Below, piece after piece: positions 1-10,870 of a stretch of 64,000 bases of DNA. The notes beneath the pieces were generated by a model. The model was not told the origin of the DNA. It did no database searches and worked only from the letters and a program-made list of their open reading frames with translations. Numbering within the stretch: position 1 is the stretch's first letter; every line of letters begins with the position of its first letter. Both the position numbers and the translations under genes were made by a program. Source of the stretch: Bombardia bombarda (taxonomy: Eukaryota > Ascomycota > Sordariomycetes > Sordariales > Lasiosphaeriaceae); contig JAULSR010000003.1 of assembly GCA_030512295.1 (NCBI GenBank), forward strand, positions 1,054,001 through 1,118,000, written 5' to 3'.

Positions 1-400
1 GTTGACGCTTGAGAAATAGAAGCGAAACGATCTCGTACGAGTCCATCATGGTCCCGACGCAAACCTGGACCACGCCACAGTTAGTCAGATAGCTATACGC
101 GTGTCACTAGTCACGAACATAGCATTTCAAACAAAAGTTACATCAACATACCGGGAAGAAAGAGGGGAAAATAAGATCCACCCGCACGGTCGTATCCCGC
201 CTCCATAACTGGTACAGCCACCCCAAGACGGCGACGGTGGCGAGCCCGTCGATAGCTGCGAGAAATCGACAAATGGTCTGGGACCATTTGAAATCGTAGA
301 CCTTGGGCAAACCCTCAATAACATCAAGGTCAACAACATCACCGGGCTGTTGAGTCGCACCACCGCCGCTTTGATCATGGGCGGTCATTTCGATATCCAT
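1..400 (-). CDS. Hypothetical membrane protein, 5' part only
   Basis: The gene starts at the ATG ending at position 400 and runs off the left edge. Exon 1 is 152..400 (83 codons). The intron is 65..151, with donor GTATGT, branch TGACTAAC and acceptor CAG. Exon 2 is 1..64 and stays open, continuing FPVCVGTMMDSYEIV. The N-terminus is hydrophilic (MDIEMTAHDQSGGG) and is followed by a hydrophobic stretch around residues 44-66 (FLAAIDGLATVAVLGWLYQL), probably one membrane segment. The splice preserves the frame exactly, which supports a real gene. I do not recognise the family from about 104 visible residues; an integral membrane or glycosyltransferase-associated protein is possible but not shown. 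Confidence 0.6.
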
Positions 401-2277
401 TTATCCCTATTGGAACCTCGATCTCGAGTGACAATGACCTCTAGCAATCTCGATACTTGTCAGGCCCAATGCCGCCAAGCCTGCCAAAGAGGGATGACGC
501 TTCTTTAGCGGCTAGGGCTCAGCTACGATCCAATTGACTTTAGTTGCTCGCGCGCTGTTTGAGGGGTGTGGCGCTGTGCGTCGGGACTGCAGGGATAGGT
601 AGCGCTATAAGAATGAGGCACACATTCTATCACAGCAGGAGAAATTTGGGCGATGTTTCGTTTCGTTGTGTCGTGATGCGTCGCGTCGAATGTCGAGAGC
701 AAATCGCGCTCGGCGTGGAACAAGTACGCAAAAGAGGAGACCAGCAGCCAAGGGTTACATTGCGGTTGGTTTGCGGGGCTGTCGTGACTTTTATTGCGCT
801 ATTGACGGACTTTACAGCGAATAGGGAGGCACAGCGTCGGCGGCGTAGCGCCAACGACAGATCAAGACCAAGCGAGGAGAGGTTGACTCTCTTGGGCGAG
901 CTGGGCTACAGCGTAGGATTGATGACGGGTTTTCCGAACTTGCGACAGGTCTGCTGTGCCGTCACTTCCGGGTCTTTATTTAGACGACATGGATGAAATT
1001 CACGCCCAACTGGCTGGATCTAGGGGTGTCATCCTCGTTAGTTTGGTTCATATGATGGAAAAATGCATGGCATGAAGGTTGAGCTCCAAACTGTCGAGTT
1101 ACGATACTAACTCGACCTTATATCCCGATATGTCAATATGATAGCTCAGACTACTTACTTGATTATTGACCTTTCTTATACTAGACTTTCCATAATATAT
1201 TTTGAATCATGTCTTGGTTGAGATTGGAAAGGAATCCATTGTTGGTAATGGTGGAAAATGAGACAGGACTTCCAACAAGGGTTAGGGTTCTATAATACAT
1301 GTTACGAAACCTAGGAGAGTGCTGAGCCGGCCTGATTCGTCAATTGGCATCGTACTGGGCTTACCAGGCTTGCTATCTCGAAAGCAGCTTGTCAGTAATG
1401 GGCTATGGATTGACCCCGAAAGGAATCGATGGACACTCCAGAGCAGTTACTTATCGCCAGCGAGTCCCCCCAGGGCCATGAGGGAGTGGTCCACATCGGC
1501 AGGATGACTTGGGGAGGCAAACAAACCTTTTGCCCAAAACCATATCTCACTGAAAGGTCATCGGATACCAGCATTGGCAGTGTCGGCTGGGATCCCCTGC
1601 GGCTTCGATTCGACGGCTTCAGTCCCAGCTCGGCCAAGTGCGGCCTGCTGACTTCTGGGTTTCGGTGGCAAGGATTGCACTGGGCTCAACTGTCGAAGAC
1701 GAATTTAGTGGCAGCTGCTCGGAAGAGAAAATCGGAAGAGAAAACAATAAGTCATCGACTCTGAAGCCGGCAAGATAGGATGAGCAAAATCAATTGGTGG
1801 CCATCTGGGCAGTTGACCTGGGCGAAAAACGTCATGCTTACCCGAACTCCAAATCACTTGTCGTGCACAAGACGCACGGGCGCTGTGGGCAGGATTTGAA
1901 GGTGTTAATGCACTAACACATTTACTGCAGAACTACACCACTTCTCGTTAAGTGTCCTTTAATCGACGACGAATGGTGAAAGTGGAGGGTCAACAAGAGG
2001 GTGTGCGATGAGCAACTATGACGTAGCACCGTGGGGCAACAACGGCCAAGCTGCAAGAGACTTTCCCTACCTTACGCACGAACAACGCAATGCAAGCGGG
2101 ACGATCGAATCTCCAGATATAAGTTGGTCACAGTCCCTCCACCCACAGATCTCTGCCGGACAATTTCTTTCTCAGACCATCTCCCAAAGTCTTGATCACC
2201 ACCACTACAAACACTACTCCAACTCCAATTTCAGCTTCCCCAACAACAAAAGCTTCATCCACCACTAAGTCGTCATC
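401..2277. other. Intergenic, no gene seen
   Basis: This stretch separates the minus-strand membrane-protein gene from the plus-strand small Gly/Thr-rich gene and probably holds both promoters. Open frames here (up to 150 codons near 544-996) have arginine-rich, unstructured translations and no recognisable domain. A telomere-like GGGTTAGGG motif lies at 1279-1287. The segment 2008-2277 has a CA-rich, pyrimidine-rich character typical of a fungal 5' leader for the gene at 2278. Confidence 0.5.
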
Positions 2278-2556
2278 ATGAACAACAACAAGAACAGCAA
2301 CTCAGGCGTCGCCGGCGCGGGCAAGACCGTGACTTCGACCCTCGGCAACACAGTGGGCGGCCTGACAAACACAGTCGGCGGCGTCGTAGGGGCTGCCTCG
2401 CGCGGCATCGGCGAGACTGTTACGGGTGCCACAGGCGGCATCGGCAAGCCTCTCGGTGATGGCATCGCCAACATCGGCACCGGCCTCGAGGGCGGCGCCG
2501 CCTCCGTCTCCAAGGGCGTCAAGGACGCCGGCGAGTGGAAGACCAACCCGAAATAG
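2278..2556 (+). CDS. Small Gly/Thr/Val-rich hypothetical protein
   Basis: A single-exon gene of 92 codons preceded by a CA-rich leader. The protein is MNNNK..., followed by degenerate repeats of the type TVGGLxNTVGGVVGA / GIGETVTGATGGIG, and ends in VSKGVKDAGEWKTNPK. Gly, Thr and Val dominate, and there is no signal peptide and no long hydrophobic helix. Short proteins with this plan (Asn-rich start, Gly/Val/Thr repeat core, KDAGxWK tail) are common in Pezizomycotina and have no assigned function; a stress-type hydrophilic or LEA-like role is only a guess. Codon use is strongly GC3-biased, unlike the flanking DNA, which supports it being coding. Confidence 0.75.
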   Translation: MNNNKNSNSGVAGAGKTVTSTLGNTVGGLTNTVGGVVGAASRGIGETVTGATGGIGKPLGDGIANIGTGLEGGAASVSKGVKDAGEWKTNPK

Positions 2557-2820
2557 GGTTACCCATGATGGAGGATCTCACTAGGCTGCTTTGCCAACAG
2601 GGTCGGCGTGATACGAGAAACCCCTATGGGCTGACTGACTGCACATGGCAATGATTACGATATATGGCTGGAAGGAGGGCGTTTCACTGGGATTAATAAC
2701 GGTTATGATAGGCGTACTTGGACTGGACGGTACTGGTTGTATTTACATCATGGATACAAACAAAATAACAGCACTTGGGCGACATTCTGCTTGTCAATTA
2801 ATATCCCGCCATGTTGTGTC

Positions 2821-3502
2821 CTAGCCACTCACGTAATGACCGGCAGTCCCATTCGTCGGCAACTTGGCGCACTTGTCCTTGGAGGGGATCCTCTCGTTTT
2901 GATCCCACTGTAGCGAAAACACACACTGGTTAGCATACCGGTCCCCGGCAGCATATATGTATGCGCAAATGGAATCAACCTACATGCTCATGGACACATC
3001 CGTCAACCCACCGCCACCGATCCGTTGTCGAGTACTGCGCATACGACATGTTGGTGCTTGCATCGAAGCACCAGCCCGTGCTAGCCTCGGTGCCAATCTT
3101 TCGCCCGTTGCAGAACAGGGACCAGATGGCGTTGGGGCCGCTCGCGTAGCCGGCATGGTGTTGCTGTGTTTGCCAGCTGTCAGCATATCTATCTCCAGCG
3201 TCCTCACTTAAACGCAGCCCGTCACATACAATATAGCTTGAGTCCATCAGCGAAAACATAGTTCGCGGGTCGCCGTCCACCACAAAGGCGCGGTAGAACT
3301 TGTACGCCCGCACGGCCGTCTCCTCCACCGTCACGGTCGCATTGGGCGTGCACAGCTGCGGCGGCGCCTTGAGATTGCAGAGGTTCTCTCTCTTGTCGAG
3401 TGACTGCACGTCGGAGACGGAGTGGCCGAATGGCGCTGCTGGCGCTGCGAGGACGGCGGGCGCGATGAGGCCCGCAGCCGAGAGGAGTTGGATGAAGCGC
3501 AT
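2821..3502 (-). CDS. Secreted SnoaL-like (NTF2-fold) protein
   Basis: Three exons give a 179-residue protein: 3230..3502, 2984..3163 and 2821..2907. The introns are 3164..3229 (donor GTATGT, acceptor CAG) and 2908..2983 (donor GTAGGT, branch GCTAAC, acceptor CAG). The start MRFIQLLSAAGLIAPAVLA is a clear signal peptide, so I preferred it to an in-frame ATG 23 codons upstream. A Lys-Arg (SLDKRENL) after it looks like a Kex2 site. The body reads ETAVRAYKFYRAFVVDGDPR, then DSSYIQHHAGYASGPNAI, which is the Y-[IM]-Q-H-x-x-x-x-x-G hallmark of SnoaL/NTF2-like folds. N-glycosylation sequons (NAT, NMS) and several cysteines fit secretion. No catalytic assignment can be made; enzyme, binding protein and effector-like roles are all open. 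Confidence 0.8.
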
Positions 3503-6333
3503 TTTCCTATTCAGTTGTTGATCTAGGGGATTGGTGACATGTTCCAAGCACGCGTCTCGGACACGGGACACGGGAACACCAATTTTATATCAAGTCATGA
3601 TAGTATGTAGATAAGAAGAGTGGGAGGCGACATCTGCTGCCGGTTGTTACATCACCATAGGGTCCCTTAATATTCCGCGGGTAAATGAGGTCCTCTGACT
3701 AGGCGCATTGGCATTAATCTACGACGGAGTAATCTATCTCGACGGCCCCGAGCGTGTTAATAAAGCCAAGGTGAGGGGTACTAGGCAAATATGTCGCTTG
3801 GCACGTTCAATTGCTCATAACTCGTTTGAAGGTCTTGGTGTGAGATATCAGTGAGCTTTTGGCTTGGTACGTACGTCATGAGAGAGGGACAGGAAGGTGA
3901 GGGAGCATCAGCAGATGCCGACAGCTTACCATTCATGTTATCAATGGTCCAAGCCGTTAATGATTTGCCAGATGAGTTGATACCATGAGCCCGGACTTGG
4001 CGATAGAACCTGCATGTAATGAGAAACACGACATTTGGAGTAAATGGCTTTCAAAAAACATGATGTGCTCGCGGGTGTCTGGACCTCGAATGATAGCATT
4101 GCACCTTAGCTGCTGTTGCAGGACTGGCTCAATGGGTGGCGATAAGAAATGGAAGGCGAACATGAATAACATTGAGAAGCTACCTATGGAGATGCCTGAC
4201 TACCTAGGTACCTACCTAGGCTGGGCGACGTACACTGGGCTTGAGGACGAGAAGCCGCGGATAACCTTGAGCGAGAAAAGAGAAAGATGGTGATGGGATG
4301 GTACTGAGTGGAGAAAAGAAATCAAGGCAGGAGACACTCATGCCCGGAATCTTTTCATTCGAACCTGGGCTGGGGCAAAAGACTGAGGAAGGAGCTAGGA
4401 AAGTCGGAGCTAAATGACGGGAAACGCGTTGATGGATATGACGGGAGGGCGTCTGTGGAAATCGGATGGTGTGACTGGACCACAGCCAAGTGGTCTCTTT
4501 GATGTTGAAAACTGGAAAGAACGACCGATGGCACTCTTGCGAGTAGTAGAAATAGGTACTTATGAATGCACATCTATAGCGCATGTCACCAGCCGGAGGA
4601 ACCCGTCGAGATGGGCTAATGGGATGGCTCCATTCCATCTTCGATGGATGGGGCCTTCGAAGGTCTGGAAGCTTAACAAACATGGCGAGGAAAGAACGAA
4701 TGAGATTACAAGGTCTCCTGCAAGATGCCTGACATGACAAGACTCGACGACGGCCGGGACTAGTTTGCTGGACTAATCACTGTTCAATGAAGTCGTTGGT
4801 TGGGTTCAAGTAAAACCACATGTCACCTTAGCCCTCCTCCATAACTACGGGACGTTCGTCGGGTTTTGTCTGTCAGTTCTCAAACACGCCTTGCAATCCA
4901 ATTCAGAACGCATACTGCCTGGATCCGTTTTTGAGGTCTGAGTGGTTCCCTTGAGAGGAGTCCGTATCGTTGCGTACACGCATGCAACCAACCGATTTAC
5001 ACTCGCCAGCTAAAAATGGTTGTGTACGTCCCGCACTTCATATTCGAATCTCCTCGAGCTGCATCGACAATCTCCTTGTCTTGGATCGGGAAAGCCAGTC
5101 CTTGACATCAATGGTGCACTTCAATCCTCTTCCCCATCGTACGTTCTTGACACTGCGGCTGTGACTGGCTTATTCAAACAAAGCCGATTAGTCTTAGGCT
5201 ACTTTTGTTCCAAGCATGCAGACAGACCATCTACAGAGTCACGACGGCCGTCGACCCCCCACCTAGAGCTCTTCATTCAATCCCGCCCCTTACCGCTACT
5301 CCTTCGGACGAAGACACGAACATTGCTATAACGGCCAGGGTGGGGACGGCCCGCCCAGACTTTGCTTTCCCCTTTCCGACCTGTTGTCCGTTCCATGCCT
5401 TGTTGCCGCCGGTCGGCAGCTCAACTCTAGTAGCTGTGTCTATCTATATCCACGTCGACCTTCTCCACGGCAATCGTCAATGTGCGGGGCAGCATCAAGT
5501 CTAATGCAGCACCGGACAAGGGCGCCTGCACGAGCGTATGCGGCTGTCGCGGCCTGCATCCGGTCGCTCCTCAATGGACAAATTAAAGCGACTTCAGGCC
5601 ACGAGAGGCGGAGGTGTTGCCGACCCAGACCAACGGAACGCATGGATCGTGTCATTTGACAGGCCGGGGTTTTCTATTTCGGGCCAGGGATCGGATAGGC
5701 GACACAAAGCACAGTTGAAGTGGCTAGTCACGTTAAGACTTTCCCTACTGGAGCCTCTATCACTAATAGCACCTAGCGACCAGAAATGTCTCAACACCAC
5801 CACACAGAAGATAGGTGGGCACAAAGCTTTATCCGACCACCTACTACCCCTGACCCGCCACCTCACCCACTAGACGACCATCTCTCCCCTCCACCAAAAC
5901 CGCGACCGCTGTGACAAGTCTGAGGGGATGCGCAGTGAATGCACCTGACGAGTCTAATGTTCGGATAAAGTTACTATTTACGATGCTTCACCGACTCGAG
6001 CGCGCTGGCAGTCACCGACACTCGCATATTCATGGCGGAACCGGCACGTCATGGGACAGCGGCTCCGGTCTGGCCGTGTCTCGGCCTCTCGCGGATGCGC
6101 CCTCTCAAGCCGCTTCCTCCTTCTATCGGCACAGAATCACAAGTGTCCCTCAAACAGGCGATAACATGGTGTTCAATCCAATCAGAAGCAGCCCGGATAA
6201 TGCAACAAGCGTCGAATACATAATGAAAGCCCCTGGAGGAGAACAGATCTAAGAAGGGGCAGCTCTTAGGCTCAGGGCACAGAATCCCCTCATCAGCACT
6301 TGCAGCTCAACAGAAGACACGTTGGTGGACACG
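3503..6333. other. Intergenic, no convincing gene
   Basis: This 2.8-kb stretch lies between the divergently oriented SnoaL-like gene and the permease gene. Several open frames of 60-174 codons occur on both strands (for example 4216-4740 minus), but their translations are low-complexity or Ser/Pro/Arg-rich and match nothing I know. A CTACCTAGGTACCTACCTAGG-type motif cluster sits at about 4198-4220. The permease reading frame is open from 6253, but its first ATG is at 6334. Confidence 0.45.
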
Positions 6334-8326
6334 ATGACTGGAACTATTACTGGTGCCGTTGGGAAGGGAAATGGGACAGCGACCGTTTGTGTTCAAAGAG
6401 TTATCGACACAGCCAGCGACGCAAGCATACTCCCCTCATCACCATGTCGCGACACTGTCGAAGAGGCAGACAAGACTCTGGAGGCTTTAGGGTATACGCC
6501 GGTGAGAAAACAAAGAATAACCTGCAGTACGTGGCGACATAGAGTGCTAACACAGCTCTCAATAGGTCTTCAGACGCGAGTTTTCAAGCTGGTCTAGCTT
6601 CAGCTTCGCTATGAGCATCTCAGGCGTATACGGGTCTCTGATGTCTACCTGGATCTACGGACTCCAAGCAGGCGGAGCGGCGGCTATCATGTGGAGTTGG
6701 CTTCTGGGCGGAGCTGGTGCATGGGCCCTGGCCCTCAGTATCGCCGAGATCGCCTCAGCCTACCCTAGTTCAGGGGCCATGTACTTTACTCTAAAGTTCC
6801 TGGCGCCTGAGGACCAGGTTGCCATTCTGTGTTGGATTTCAGGTATGTCATCGGTATCAGTCACTTCCGGATGGATAACATGGAAGCTGACGGCACCAGG
6901 CTACGTCAATCTTGTCGGCACCGTCACAGGCAGCGCGGCCACCGAGTACGCCTCCAGCCAGATACTGTTGGCCTCCATTTCCATCATGTCCGACTTCACC
7001 TACGTTCCGACCATCAACCACGTCGTGGCGGTCATGGCGCTTCTAACTGTGGTCCACGCGTCAATCAACACTCTCCCGACTGTGTGGCTCAATCGACTGG
7101 CCAGCGGCTATGTCGTCTTCCACGTTAGCGTCCTCGTTGGTGCCTGCGTCTGCCTCCTGGCCCAAACGAAGAATAAGCATTCATTCAAATATGCGTTCAC
7201 CGACTTCCAGCCCACATCGGGGTGGCACCCTCCAGGGTTCGCCTTTTTGTTTGGCTGTCTGACGCCGGCTTGGATCATGACCAGCGCTGATAGTACTGCT
7301 CGGTAATTATTTCCAAAATACGACATGATTGGACCCTGAAGACAAGCTAGTCCTGCTGACACGGGGGTTGCAGAATCGCGGAGGAAGCCAAGGACCCATC
7401 GCGGGTTATCCCCAAGGCAATTGCCAACGCGACCACATTCACCTACATCACCGGCTTCCTCTTCAACCTCGTTCTGGTTCTCTGCATGGGCGACCCCCTC
7501 GACCTCATCCACAGTCCGAGCGGACAACCAGTCAGTCAATCCAACGCTTGACACGGCCCCCCCTCAACCACCAGCCAGCATCCTTCGCTTATGCTAACAA
7601 CCTAATAATCTAGGTCGCCCAGCTCTTCTTCAACGCCGTGGGCCGTGCCCCCGCCATCTTCTTCACCCTCTGCGGCTTCCTCGTCATGAACCTCGTCGCA
7701 ATCCCCGGCATCCAATCCGGCAGTCGCACAATCTTTGCTCTGGCCCGCGACGACCTGCTACCCCTATCCCGCTACTGGCGCCGCATCTCGAAGCGCTCGC
7801 AGACTCCCCTCGCAGCTGTCTGGCTTTATGCCGCGCTGGAGATAACCGTCAACCTGCTCGGCTTGGCCAGTGACACGGCTATCAGTGCCGTCTTCAATGT
7901 CTGCACGGTCGCGCTTAACCTGTCGTACATCATTCCCATAATCTGCAAGATGGCGTACGGCAGGTTTGAGCGCGGGCCGTGGCATCTGGGGCGGTTCAGT
8001 GTGGTTTTGAATGTCTGGGCTGTAGCGTGGAACGGGTTCATGGCGGTAGTGTTTTTCTTTCCGACGAGGCTGCCGGTTACGCCGGAGAATGTGAGTTTTA
8101 CTGCTCTATTGACATCACTTTATTCTTGTGCTGTTATGCAGGCAGCGGATATTGGCTGACTATACGTGATTTGAACTAGATGAACTATGCCATCGTCGTC
8201 TTCTTCTTCGTCTTGCTGTTTGCGGTGGGCTTCTGGTTCACACATGGTCGACACTACTATACTGGTCCGCGCACGCAGGCAAGGGCGCAGAGGGAGTTTG
8301 AGATGACGATTGGAAGGGAGGCTTGA
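6334..8326 (+). CDS. APC-family amino acid / GABA-type permease
   Basis: Five exons (6334..6501, 6566..7302, 7374..7530, 7614..8090, 8180..8326) encode 561 residues, the usual length for fungal APC permeases. All four introns have GT-AG ends and keep the frame. The N-terminal tail ends EALGYTPVFRREFSSWSSFSFAMSISG, the standard entry to TM1 in the GabA/Uga4/choline-permease group (here cut by intron 1). It is followed by GGAGAWALALSIAEIASAYP (TM2) and, in TM8 and nearby, DSTARIAEEAKDPSRVIPKAI, a strongly conserved APC signature. About twelve hydrophobic segments are visible. It should import amino acids, GABA, choline or polyamines across the plasma membrane by proton symport; the substrate cannot be read from the sequence. 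The frame is open upstream to 6253, but 6334 is the only ATG. Confidence 0.92.
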
Positions 8327-8626
8327 TTGAGACCTGGTCGGAATATTGCGTCTGGTGGATAGGCGGGAGGGGATTGGCCGGTTCTGTCTGGAGCTGCACG
8401 GATCGAAGATCAAATTGCCCAGGTAACTTTACACTGGTGGGTGGTTGTTGGGTTATTCTTAGGTTCGAAGCCACATGGAAAGAATGTTTCGCGTGTGCAG
8501 ATGGGAATACTCAGACCTGCCGGGTGTAGATATATCAGCTGACCGAGGTCTGGATGTATAACCTCTATTACTTAGTATAAGATTGTCTATAGCTGGAAGG
8601 TCAGTCATCATAGGAGATGAAACCTC

Positions 8627-8658
8627 CACTATACTGGGATTTCACTATACTGGGATTT
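8627..8658. repeat. Perfect tandem duplication of 16 bp
   Basis: CACTATACTGGGATTT occurs twice head to tail (8627-8642 and 8643-8658) downstream of the permease gene and just beyond the end of the DUF7924-like pseudogene. Confidence 0.9.
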
Positions 8659-8739
8659 GATAATCTCGTGGCGGTAGCAAGGTTAGACAAGCGAGTTAAT
8701 GGTCACTCTCCGCATAGCCCCCTTGTGTCTCATCAATGC

Positions 8740-9660
8740 CGTGCTCTGATTTGCAAGGTCTCCGTTGGCGGCTCAATCATAGTCTCTATTATCGTTGTGA
8801 TGTAAGGCGCATTGGTAAAGATTCGTGCCATCTGTGGTGAATGTTGTGTGATTAAGGCGTGGCCAGGGGGGTCGGACTTCCTTATGTAGGCGAGTGCTTG
8901 GGCTCTGGCGTGGACCATCGCGGCTCCGTCGTAGGCGCTCTGTATTCTCGCTTGTCTCAAGTCTCCAGCGGGGCCTTTCTATTCTCTAGCTATCTGCGGT
9001 AGGGTTATGGAACGGGGGTCATCTTTATAAATAGTACCGCCAGGGACGTAGTCGTTTGCGGGGAACGGCCGGTATTCTTCTGCCTCTAGTCCTTCGACGA
9101 AGTCAGGCTGTGGGGCAGACAGGCCATTATTGAATCTGACGTCTCCTGGAAGATTCGTGAATGTTCGGTTATAAGCTTGGCGGTAGCCCTTAGGATATTT
9201 CTTCAACAGCTCGCTCGTCTGGACGACCACGGTTGCTTCGTTACCGGCTCCCTCGACTCTATCGACATAGTCGTTGTAAACTGATTCTGGTGGGGAAGCG
9301 GTGGCACGGGATTTGGCTTGTCATCTGCGGATATCTTCGAGATTCGTAGGTGGCTTAATTAGAGTATGCTAGTTCGAGGATTCTATTATTTCAGGCCTTA
9401 ATAGCAAATCTAGACGAAGCTGTCGATGTGGTCTTCGTCGATCCCGAATCGTCCGAGGGGTTTAAGTTCTTCCTCCTGCCCATCTTGTTGAACGTGGCGA
9501 GGTTCTTTCGTGTTAATCGCGCTCGTTTTGGCTGGGGTTCGTGATGATCGTCGATCTGTCGTTTCCGTGTCGTCGCTGTTGGGGCAGTTTGCTCCTTTTG
9601 AGCAGCTTGCGGGCTGGTGTGCGTCTCAACGCTTCTTGTCGCGGGATTTGCTTTTAGTGC
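8740..9660 (-). pseudogene. Mutated copy of a multicopy fungal gene (DUF7924-like)
   Basis: Reading the minus strand downwards, the frame contains KRARLTRKNLATFNKMG, then SDDSGSTKTTS, KPPTNLEDIR, ATASPPESVYNDYVDRVEG, KKYPKGYRQAYNR, FNNGLSAPQPDFVEGLE, YKDDPRSITLPQIA and QSAYDGAAMVHARAQAL. This is the conserved order of a large fungal family that I know as DUF7924 (label from memory). It is dead. An Arg codon has become TGA after FAIKA, another TGA precedes QAKSRATAS, and the Trp after QIARE is TAG. The frame shifts after KSDPPGHA, where TTFTTDGTNLY resumes in the next frame. The stops are C-to-T/G-to-A type, as from RIP. The C-terminal part is missing or unrecognisable below about 8760. Confidence 0.8.
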
Positions 9661-9882
9661 GATGTTTATTGGGCGCGACGGAATTTTAAGCAGCAGTTGG
9701 AGACTTTGTGCCTACTGTGGTGGTATGGGTAAATAAAGCCTGTGGAGCAGGTACTGACAAGGGAGGTGGGCGTGTGCGCGCAAGGGTTGGAAAAGGTACA
9801 AAGCTCGGAAAGACATGGGTTTCGGCGTAAGCTACAGTACTTGACATGGGGGGTTTTTTTTTCGCCCGCAACCACAGTATGA

Positions 9883-10595
9883 CAGCGCTCCAAGTAAGCC
9901 AAGTAAGTCAAATCTGGCCCGCATACTTGAATTGATTTGAAGGCCAGCCCAATTACTTGCAAGTTTGGCCCACTTACTTGAATTACTTGACTTACTCGAA
10001 TTTTTTTCTCTTCACTTTTAACCCACAAAAAAAGCTCGGGCCCCGTGCGTGCGTTTTTTGGAAGTCAAAATTTTACTCGTTATTTGAGCGATTTGAGCCT
10101 GACTGAGCTCAAGGGAGCTGTAGCCAAAATACCCGATTCGGGAGTCAACAACTTGGTGATGCAGCCAGGCGCCTGTATGCCTAGTTGCCCTCAAACCACT
10201 TTATTCCTATGCCAACTCTGCAGGCACAACAGTGCGTGGATGGAGTCATCTTTGAGTGAATGCCTCTGTGCGGAAAGGTCAGGCATCACGAAGTAAATAA
10301 AACAGGCTTCAATGACAGGGTCTTGGTGTTGTGGCTAACTTGGCTGACTGGCGACAGGATTGCTGGGAAAATCGCTGCAAATTTGATCCAAAAGTGGGCA
10401 TGGCTGTCCGGCCGGCGCCAGGAACCCAGTAAAAAGTGGGTTTTTTGGGCCAAATTTGGCCCCACATCTTGCAAATCAAGCAAGTAATCGACAGCGAATA
10501 TTTGATTTGATTTGCTTGAATTGTAGGCCAACTTGGCTTGGCTTACTTGAATTGGCTTACTTGAACTTGAATTACTTGGCTTACTTGGAGCGCTG
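9883..10595. mobile_element. Non-autonomous hAT-like MITE, 713 bp
   Basis: The left end (CAGCGCTCCAAGTAAG..., 9883-9906) and right end (10572-10595) are perfect inverted repeats of 24 bp, and weaker complementarity continues inward. The element is flanked by identical 8-bp direct repeats, CAGTATGA, at 9875-9882 and 10596-10603. An 8-bp target duplication with ends beginning CAGNG is characteristic of hAT DNA transposons. Subterminal regions carry many copies of ACTTGAATT / CTTACTTG in both orientations, typical of transposase-binding repeats. There is no transposase open frame, so movement must have depended on an autonomous relative elsewhere. The intact repeats and target duplication suggest a fairly recent insertion into older dead DNA. 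Confidence 0.9.
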
Positions 10596-10711
10596 CAGTA
10601 TGATTGGTTTTCCGTGATTCCGGTCGTGCGTGGTCGTTCGCGTGAATCGTTTAATAAGGTGATAGATAGGATTAGTGCCGCGCACCGCGTCGGGGTGTCT
10701 TTGTTAATCGG

Positions 10712-10870
10712 TGGTATTGTGCCAATTGGGCCTGCGTGTTGGTCAGGTTGCTGAGTGGTTCTTACGTATTTTCGTCGTTGCTAGAGCCTTTCTACTTTAT
10801 AAGGTGCTCTGTTTGTGGTCCTTCTCCGCGGTGATCGAGGATCATCTCGACCTCGTAATTTTTTTCGTCT
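10712..10870 (-). pseudogene. Ty3/gypsy chromodomain remnant
   Basis: On the minus strand one frame reads YEVEMILDHRGEGPQTEHLIK, then a stop, KGSSNDENT, a second stop, and EPLSNLTNTQAQLAQY. This is the chromodomain found at the C-terminus of chromovirus (Ty3/gypsy) integrases, where the pattern is YEVExILDHR...YLVKWKG...ENTWEP..NL. Both stops stand where the family has Trp (TGG to TAG and TGG to TAA), as expected from RIP. Nothing convincing of the integrase or reverse transcriptase core remains in the window, so this is only the tail of an element. Confidence 0.8.

Noticed and set aside
544..996. 150-codon plus-strand frame
   Set aside because: Arg-rich, no homologous motif, no splice support; likely chance.
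4216..4740. 174-codon minus-strand frame
   Set aside because: Ser/Pro/Phe-rich translation with no recognisable domain.
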